From DASQHM01 sp035632095 (lineage in GTDB: Bacteria; Pseudomonadota; Alphaproteobacteria; Ferrovibrionales; Ferrovibrionaceae), in the NCBI GenBank assembly GCA_035632095.1, contig DASQHM010000266.1, positions 1 to 18,205 of the forward strand: a DNA stretch of 18,205 nucleotides, in the 5' to 3' direction. Position numbers and translations under genes: made by a program. Of this stretch, positions 14,396-18,205 are shown one piece after another; within the stretch, counting starts at the first letter, position 1; each line of letters begins with the position of its first letter. The notes under the pieces were generated by a model. The model worked only from the letters and a program-made list of their open reading frames with translations, did no database searches and was not told the DNA's origin.

Positions 14396-14988
14396 TTCTT
14401 GGTGCCGAAATCGACTTTCGGAACGACCTGGGCGCCGGGCTCGATGGTGAAGGTCTGCATCGGCTGGGCGTTGCGATAGAGGGTCGCCGCCCAAAAGGCG
14501 CCCGGGAAGGTTCTAAGCTCAGTGTTATAGCGCTGCACGGCGAGGATATAGTCGCGGCGCGCCACGGAAATGCGGTTTTCCGTACCCTCCAACTGCGCCT
14601 GCAGCGCCAGGAAGTTCTGGTTCGACTTCAAATCCGGATAACGCTCCACCACCACCATCAGGCGCGACAGCGCGCCGCGGAGCGCCTCCTGATTTTTTTG
14701 AAATTGCTGGAAAGCGTTGGGGTCGGTCACCACATTCGCCGGCAATTGCATTTGCGCCACCTTGGCGCGCGCCTCGGTCACCGCGGTCAGGGTTTCGCGC
14801 TCTTGGGCGGCGTAGCCTTTCACGGTCTCCACCAGGTTCGGAATCAAGTCGCTGCGCCGCTGGTACTGGTTCAGCACCTCGCTCCATGCCGCCTTGGCCT
14901 GCTCCTCGTAGGTCGGGATGTCATTGACGCCGCAGGCCGTGAGCGAAAGCGCCACCGCCAGCAGCGCCACGTACCGGATAAAGCCCAT
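14392..14988 (-). CDS. lemA: LemA family lipoprotein
   Basis: 198 residues. A lipoprotein signal (MGFIRYVALLAVALSLTAC, lipobox LTAC with C19) is followed by the LemA core: YEEQAKAAWSEVLNQYQRR, DLIPNLVETVKGYA and ARRDYILAVQRYNTEL with FPGAFWA. LemA proteins form helical bundles on the membrane; their function is unclear. The gene heads the run lemA-TPM-TPM-meaB, and its TGA overlaps the GTG of the first TPM gene. The ATG at 14988 with GGGAG about 12 bases upstream fits; a longer frame to 15057 adds no recognisable residues. Confidence 0.92.
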   Translation of the reverse strand: MGFIRYVALLAVALSLTACGVNDIPTYEEQAKAAWSEVLNQYQRRSDLIPNLVETVKGYAAQERETLTAVTEARAKVAQMQLPANVVTDPNAFQQFQKNQEALRGALSRLMVVVERYPDLKSNQNFLALQAQLEGTENRISVARRDYILAVQRYNTELRTFPGAFWAATLYRNAQPMQTFTIEPGAQVVPKVDFGTKK

Positions 14989-15237
14989 GCGAACTCTGCT
15001 CCCTATTGTGCGGCCGGCTTTCGTCGCCGGCGCAAGCGCCGACGATACCATGCGCAACCGCGGCCATTGCAGCGCCCCCGGAGACCGCTTTCTTCTCTAA
15101 CAAAAAAAGAGCAAATCGAAAAAAGCAATCATCGAACTGGTTGTATTGATGCTAGGATTCGTCGGCACTTTAGCCGCGCTTTTTTGGCACACTTCCAATT
15201 GGCGAACAATGGAAGAAATCCTACTCGACCAAGGGGT
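14989..15237. promoter_or_regulatory. Divergent intergenic region between lemA and the hydrolase gene
   Basis: About 250 bases that must hold the promoters of both directions. Bases 15090-15220 are AT-rich with a run of seven A (15102-15108) and a six-T run near 15180. On the plus strand TTGATG and TTTAGC are 17 bases apart (about 15146-15174), only a weak match. CGGCGC-AA-GCGCCG at 15028-15041 is a small dyad in the lemA leader. A candidate small frame (15149-15241) lies in the right part. Confidence 0.35.
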
Positions 15238-15241
15238 ATGA
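15149..15241 (+). CDS. Candidate one-helix membrane peptide coupled to the hydrolase gene
   Basis: A 30-residue frame from ATG 15149 (MLGFVGTLAALFWHTSNWRT...). Its TGA overlaps the hydrolase start as ATGA (15238-15241), the coupling style used elsewhere in this window. The open frame extends upstream to a TAA at 15098 through KKSKSKKAIIELVV, which would give a longer helix with a basic flank, but it needs a non-AUG start (TTG 15146 or rarer). No ribosome site is seen before the ATG. It could be a leader peptide, a small membrane partner or chance. Confidence 0.35.
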   Translation: MLGFVGTLAALFWHTSNWRTMEEILLDQGV

Positions 15242-16533
15242 ACGGCGCAGGCGGTGCCGTTGCGCGTCCCGAGCTGATGGCGATCGGCGACTCCTGCTAC
15301 AACGGCGTGCGCTCGCTTACCATCACCGCGCCGCTCGCCGCCTGGTCGGTGCCGGCGCAGGTGGCGCGGGCATTCGGCTGGGCCTTCAAGTCGCCCGACT
15401 ATCCGCGCCCCATCCTGTTCGACTTCGAGCAGATCGTGCGCGATCCAGGTCAGTTCGCGACATTGCGCGACATCGTCATCGCCAACGCGCGCGCCTGGCT
15501 CGCCGGCGGACCCTGGTCGAAAGCCGAAGCCTTCGACAACCTGTCCCTTGCCCAGGCCCGGATCGCCGACCTCGCCACGTTCACCTATGCCGATCACGCG
15601 GCGCGGTTGCCGGCGCTGCTGGGCGACCTGACCGGCAGCTCCTCGCTCAAGCTGCAGAGCCTGGTCGAATTGCACTGCGCCTTGAACGGCTGCTTCGTGC
15701 TCAATCCGCGGAACGATCCGGCTCTGCCGCAGGCACGCGAGGCGCCGATCGATATCGTCGCCGCGCGGAGGCCAAAACGCCTGCTGGTCAACATCGGCAT
15801 CAACGACGGCATCTGGACCGTGTGCCTGGAGGCGACGGGAAAGAATCTCGATGCCGATAAGATCTTCGCCGATATGAGCCATCTGGGCGTGCGCCTGCTT
15901 GAACTCCGCACATCGGGCGCGGTGGATCGCATCTATCTAAACCTCCTGCCGAAGCCGAGCGCAGTCGCCAATCTGATGCCGCCGCGCAATCCGCAGAAAT
16001 GTCCCGACGCCGGCGGATACTACCCGGGCTACCTCGGCAGGCTCGGCACCCAGGGCGGCCTCAGCGGCCGGGAGCTTTTCGAAATCGACACGGCCATCGC
16101 CAGGTTGAACGGCGAGATTCGGGACGGATTGGCGTCGCTCTTCGCTGAGGCCGGCGGCCTCGAAATCGTCGACACCTTCGCCGCTATGGCAAACCAGGAC
16201 GACAAGCATTGCCGGGATCCGGAGCCGATCCGCGTGATGCACGGCAAGTCGGAGTGGCATCTCACGAACATTCCGCTGCAAGGCTTCGCGCTTTTCGGCG
16301 GCTTCACCGGCGGCGGCTTGTTCGGTCTGGACAACCTGCATCCCACACTCGTCGGTTACGCGGTCCTCGCCCGGAGCGTCTGCAATGCAATCTCGGCAGC
16401 CGAAGGCATTCCGCCGGCGCGCCCGATCGACTTCCAGCAGGCCTTCGATGCTGATTCGCTGTTGCAGGACGTGCCCGGACTGCTCGATCTGGAAGACTTC
16501 CTGCTCAATCTCGCCATTGCGTTCGTGTCTTGA
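15238..16533 (+). CDS. SGNH/GDSL-like hydrolase, function unknown
   Basis: 431 residues. Three blocks of the SGNH fold are visible in order: block I GDS at 17-19 in ELMAIGDSCYNG (S19 nucleophile), block III as GIND with N189 (NIGINDGIW), and block V DNLHP with D365 and H368. A long segment between blocks I and III (about 30-180) is larger than in simple GDSL esterases. The enzyme should cleave an ester (lipid, acyl or carbohydrate acetyl); the substrate is not evident. There is no signal peptide from the chosen ATG. AAGGGG lies almost directly before it, so translation may depend on coupling to the small frame upstream. In-frame TTG codons at 15184 and 15199 are alternatives. It is followed by a membrane-protein gene and a phospholipase C-family gene on the same strand. 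Confidence 0.72.
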   Translation: MNGAGGAVARPELMAIGDSCYNGVRSLTITAPLAAWSVPAQVARAFGWAFKSPDYPRPILFDFEQIVRDPGQFATLRDIVIANARAWLAGGPWSKAEAFDNLSLAQARIADLATFTYADHAARLPALLGDLTGSSSLKLQSLVELHCALNGCFVLNPRNDPALPQAREAPIDIVAARRPKRLLVNIGINDGIWTVCLEATGKNLDADKIFADMSHLGVRLLELRTSGAVDRIYLNLLPKPSAVANLMPPRNPQKCPDAGGYYPGYLGRLGTQGGLSGRELFEIDTAIARLNGEIRDGLASLFAEAGGLEIVDTFAAMANQDDKHCRDPEPIRVMHGKSEWHLTNIPLQGFALFGGFTGGGLFGLDNLHPTLVGYAVLARSVCNAISAAEGIPPARPIDFQQAFDADSLLQDVPGLLDLEDFLLNLAIAFVS

Positions 16534-16586
16534 TGGGGCTGTCGTCTTCGCGCCGCCCCGCCGCCCACGCCCGAGGAGGAACATCC

Positions 16587-17366
16587 ATGCGCCACGATCG
16601 GAAGATTGCCGCCTGCATCGCCGGTGTCGCCGGCTTGCTCGCGCTGCTGCCGCTGCCGGCGGCCGCCGAAACGGCAACGGCGGCCTGCACGCCCGTTTCA
16701 GCCGGCATCCGCGCGGTCATTGCCATCGGCATGCTGGTCGTGATCGGCTTCTTGATCTGGCTTGCGCGTTCGAGCGACATCCTGCGCGATAGCCAGCCGA
16801 TCGACTTCGCCGGCGCCGCCGGCCCCGGGGGAAGCGAACTCCGGCGCCCCTTCAGTCTGGCGCAAACGCAAATGGCCTGGTGGTTCGTGATCGTCCTCGG
16901 CTGCTATGTCTATCTGTTCGCCGCCTGCGGGACGTACAACACCTTGACTTCGCAGGCACTGATCTTGATGGGCATCGGGACCGGGACTGCGCTCGGCGCG
17001 GCGATGGTCGAGCGCGGCAAGAGCAATCCGACCTTGCAAAGCTTCCAGGACATCGTGTCCCGGATCGACGGTTTGCGCACCCAAGGCGCGCCGAGCGCTA
17101 TGCTAGCGCCGCTCCTGCTTCAGCGTGACCGGCTGGCGCGGCGCCTCGCCGCCACGACGTTTCTGGACGACATCCTGACCGACGTCGACGGCATCAGCCT
17201 GCATCGCTTCCAGAACCTGGTCTGGACCGTGCTGCTCGGCGGCATATTCGCGTACCAGACCGTGACGCTAAACCAGATGCCCGAGTTCAACCAATATATG
17301 CTGGCGATTCTCGGCATCAGCGCCGGCACCTACCTCGGCTTCAAGATTCCGGAACAGCCGAGCTGA
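16587..17366 (+). CDS. Multi-pass membrane protein of unknown function
   Basis: 259 residues from ATG 16587, which has GAGGAGGA 6 bases upstream; an ATG at 16533 (TGATG with the hydrolase stop) is less likely. A signal peptide or first helix (IAACIAGVAGLLALLPLPAAA) precedes about five hydrophobic segments: AVIAIGMLVVIGFLIWLA, AWWFVIVLGCYVYLFAAC, LILMGIGTGTALGAAM, LVWTVLLGGIFAYQTV and LAILGISAGTYLGF. Between helices lie an RPFSLAQTQMAWW entry motif and a soluble loop of about 70 residues with FLDDILTDVDGISLHRFQN. I recall unnamed bacterial membrane proteins with similar LAxTQMAWW and GISxGTYLGFK motifs, but no function. It may anchor or export the flanking hydrolases (inference). Confidence 0.8.
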   Translation: MRHDRKIAACIAGVAGLLALLPLPAAAETATAACTPVSAGIRAVIAIGMLVVIGFLIWLARSSDILRDSQPIDFAGAAGPGGSELRRPFSLAQTQMAWWFVIVLGCYVYLFAACGTYNTLTSQALILMGIGTGTALGAAMVERGKSNPTLQSFQDIVSRIDGLRTQGAPSAMLAPLLLQRDRLARRLAATTFLDDILTDVDGISLHRFQNLVWTVLLGGIFAYQTVTLNQMPEFNQYMLAILGISAGTYLGFKIPEQPS

Positions 17367-17391
17367 AGAACAGAGACGGGAGCGCCGAGCC

Positions 17392-18205
17392 ATGCCGCTC
17401 GCGGACATAGAGACGATCGTGGTGGTCATGATGGAGAACCGCTCGTTCGACCACATGCTCGGCTACCTGAGCCTGCCGGGCGCGAAGGCGCCGATGCCGG
17501 TCGAAGGCTTGCGCAACGATCCGGTTTGGCTCGCGTCCAAGACCAACTATCAGAACGGAGACCCCTACCCGATCCATCCGCTTGCCGCGAGCGTGCAAGA
17601 CATTCCCGACCCGCCACACGATTTGAATGCCATTGCGACGCAAATCGGCACCCCGCCGTTTCCGGGCTCGCCCGACGGATTGGGCGGGTTCGCCGCAAGC
17701 TATGCCAAAGCCGATCCGGCACCCGCCGATTTGTCGCCCGTCATGGGCTACTATCCTGCCGACGCCGTGCCGGTCTTCGATTTCTTCGCCCGCAACTTCG
17801 CCGTCTGCGATCACTGGTTCTCGGCATTGCCGACAGGCACGCAGGCCAACCGGCTCATGGCCATGAGCGGCGAGAGCGCAATCAGCGACAACGCAAGTTT
17901 CCTGCTGCCCGATCAGCCGCTCGTCTACGACTGGCTCAATGGCCGAAAGATCGGCTGGTGCGCCTACCAGTCGGGCGACTTCCTGCCGTTCTTCGCGCTC
18001 ATGCCCCGTTGGCTGCCGACCATCATCGGCTCGCTCGCAGCAGCCGAGTTCGGCAGTTCGAGGCCCTTTCGACGGTACGAGCATTTCGCCGGCGACTGGG
18101 CCGGGTCCGGTCCGCTGCCGCCGGTGATCTTCATCGAACCGGAATACACCGACGGTCCGCACGTGGATGCCAACGACGATCACCCCCCGACGGGCATCGC
18201 CAAAG
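17392..18205 (+). CDS. Phospholipase C/acid phosphatase (AcpA)-family phosphoesterase, partial
   Basis: The first 271 residues are present; the end lies beyond the window. PF04185-type motifs are clear: the metal-binding ENRSFDHMLG at 15-24, then CDHWFSALPTGTQANR starting near 139 (D140), and EPEYTDGPH with the NDDHPP segment (about 249-266; D262, D263, H264). Family members cleave phospholipid head groups or phosphomonoesters. No Tat or Sec signal precedes the catalytic domain, unlike classical secreted PLCs, so the protein may stay in the cytoplasm or use another route. It starts 25 bases after the membrane-protein gene, suggesting cotranscription. PLC and acid phosphatase activity cannot be told apart from this part. 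Confidence 0.88.
   Translation, partial: MPLADIETIVVVMMENRSFDHMLGYLSLPGAKAPMPVEGLRNDPVWLASKTNYQNGDPYPIHPLAASVQDIPDPPHDLNAIATQIGTPPFPGSPDGLGGFAASYAKADPAPADLSPVMGYYPADAVPVFDFFARNFAVCDHWFSALPTGTQANRLMAMSGESAISDNASFLLPDQPLVYDWLNGRKIGWCAYQSGDFLPFFALMPRWLPTIIGSLAAAEFGSSRPFRRYEHFAGDWAGSGPLPPVIFIEPEYTDGPHVDANDDHPPTGIAK

Noticed and set aside
15028..15041. CGGCGC-AA-GCGCCG dyad as terminator
   Set aside because: The loop is too short, there is no T-run, and it lies in the leader of lemA rather than after a gene.
15050..15100. 16-residue plus-strand frame in the lemA leader
   Set aside because: Too short, with no ribosome site or hydrophobic pattern.

Overview
The window is GC-rich, densely coding DNA. 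The gene content and order point to an alphaproteobacterium, probably Rhodospirillales- or Rhizobiales-like: a xerD gene back to back with aroK-aroB, the bolA / J-domain / cobS / cobT cluster, a long (97-residue) ribosomal protein L28, and an RHH_4-type small regulator. This is inference from gene families, since no marker such as 16S rRNA is present. I see no tRNA, rRNA, insertion sequence, CRISPR array or prophage.

Layout. Bases 1-2547 (minus strand) hold a 46-residue membrane peptide, a large secreted protein of unknown function and the N-terminal 185 residues of the tyrosine recombinase XerD; all three reading frames overlap. Divergent to them, 2754-5769 (plus) is a tight operon aroK-aroB-CNNM/CorC transporter in which each junction is an ATGA stop/start overlap. 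At 5720-6452 (minus) lie an RHH_4 DNA-binding protein, convergent with the transporter, and bolA. A possible small lipoprotein (6594-6758) precedes the plus-strand J-domain protein, cobS and cobT (6884-10477). CobS and CobT are the ATPase and VWA subunits of the aerobic cobaltochelatase, so the organism probably makes cobalamin aerobically.

From 10496 to 14988 all genes are on the minus strand. In transcription order they are lemA, a TPM-domain protein, a second TPM-domain protein, meaB (the B12-dependent mutase chaperone), a small conserved protein, a cupin, rpmB with its own promoter and a clear intrinsic terminator, and a free-standing ParB-like domain protein. MeaB needs the cofactor whose synthesis uses CobS/CobT, so two parts of B12 metabolism sit within 5 kb, although not in one operon.

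The last 3 kb (15149-18205, plus) is the least ordinary part. An AT-rich leader with a candidate one-helix membrane peptide leads into an SGNH/GDSL-type hydrolase, a multi-pass membrane protein of unknown function and a phospholipase C/acid phosphatase-family enzyme that runs off the window. Two predicted ester-bond hydrolases flanking a membrane protein look like one lipid- or phosphoester-acting module. This is the best candidate for an undescribed system here.
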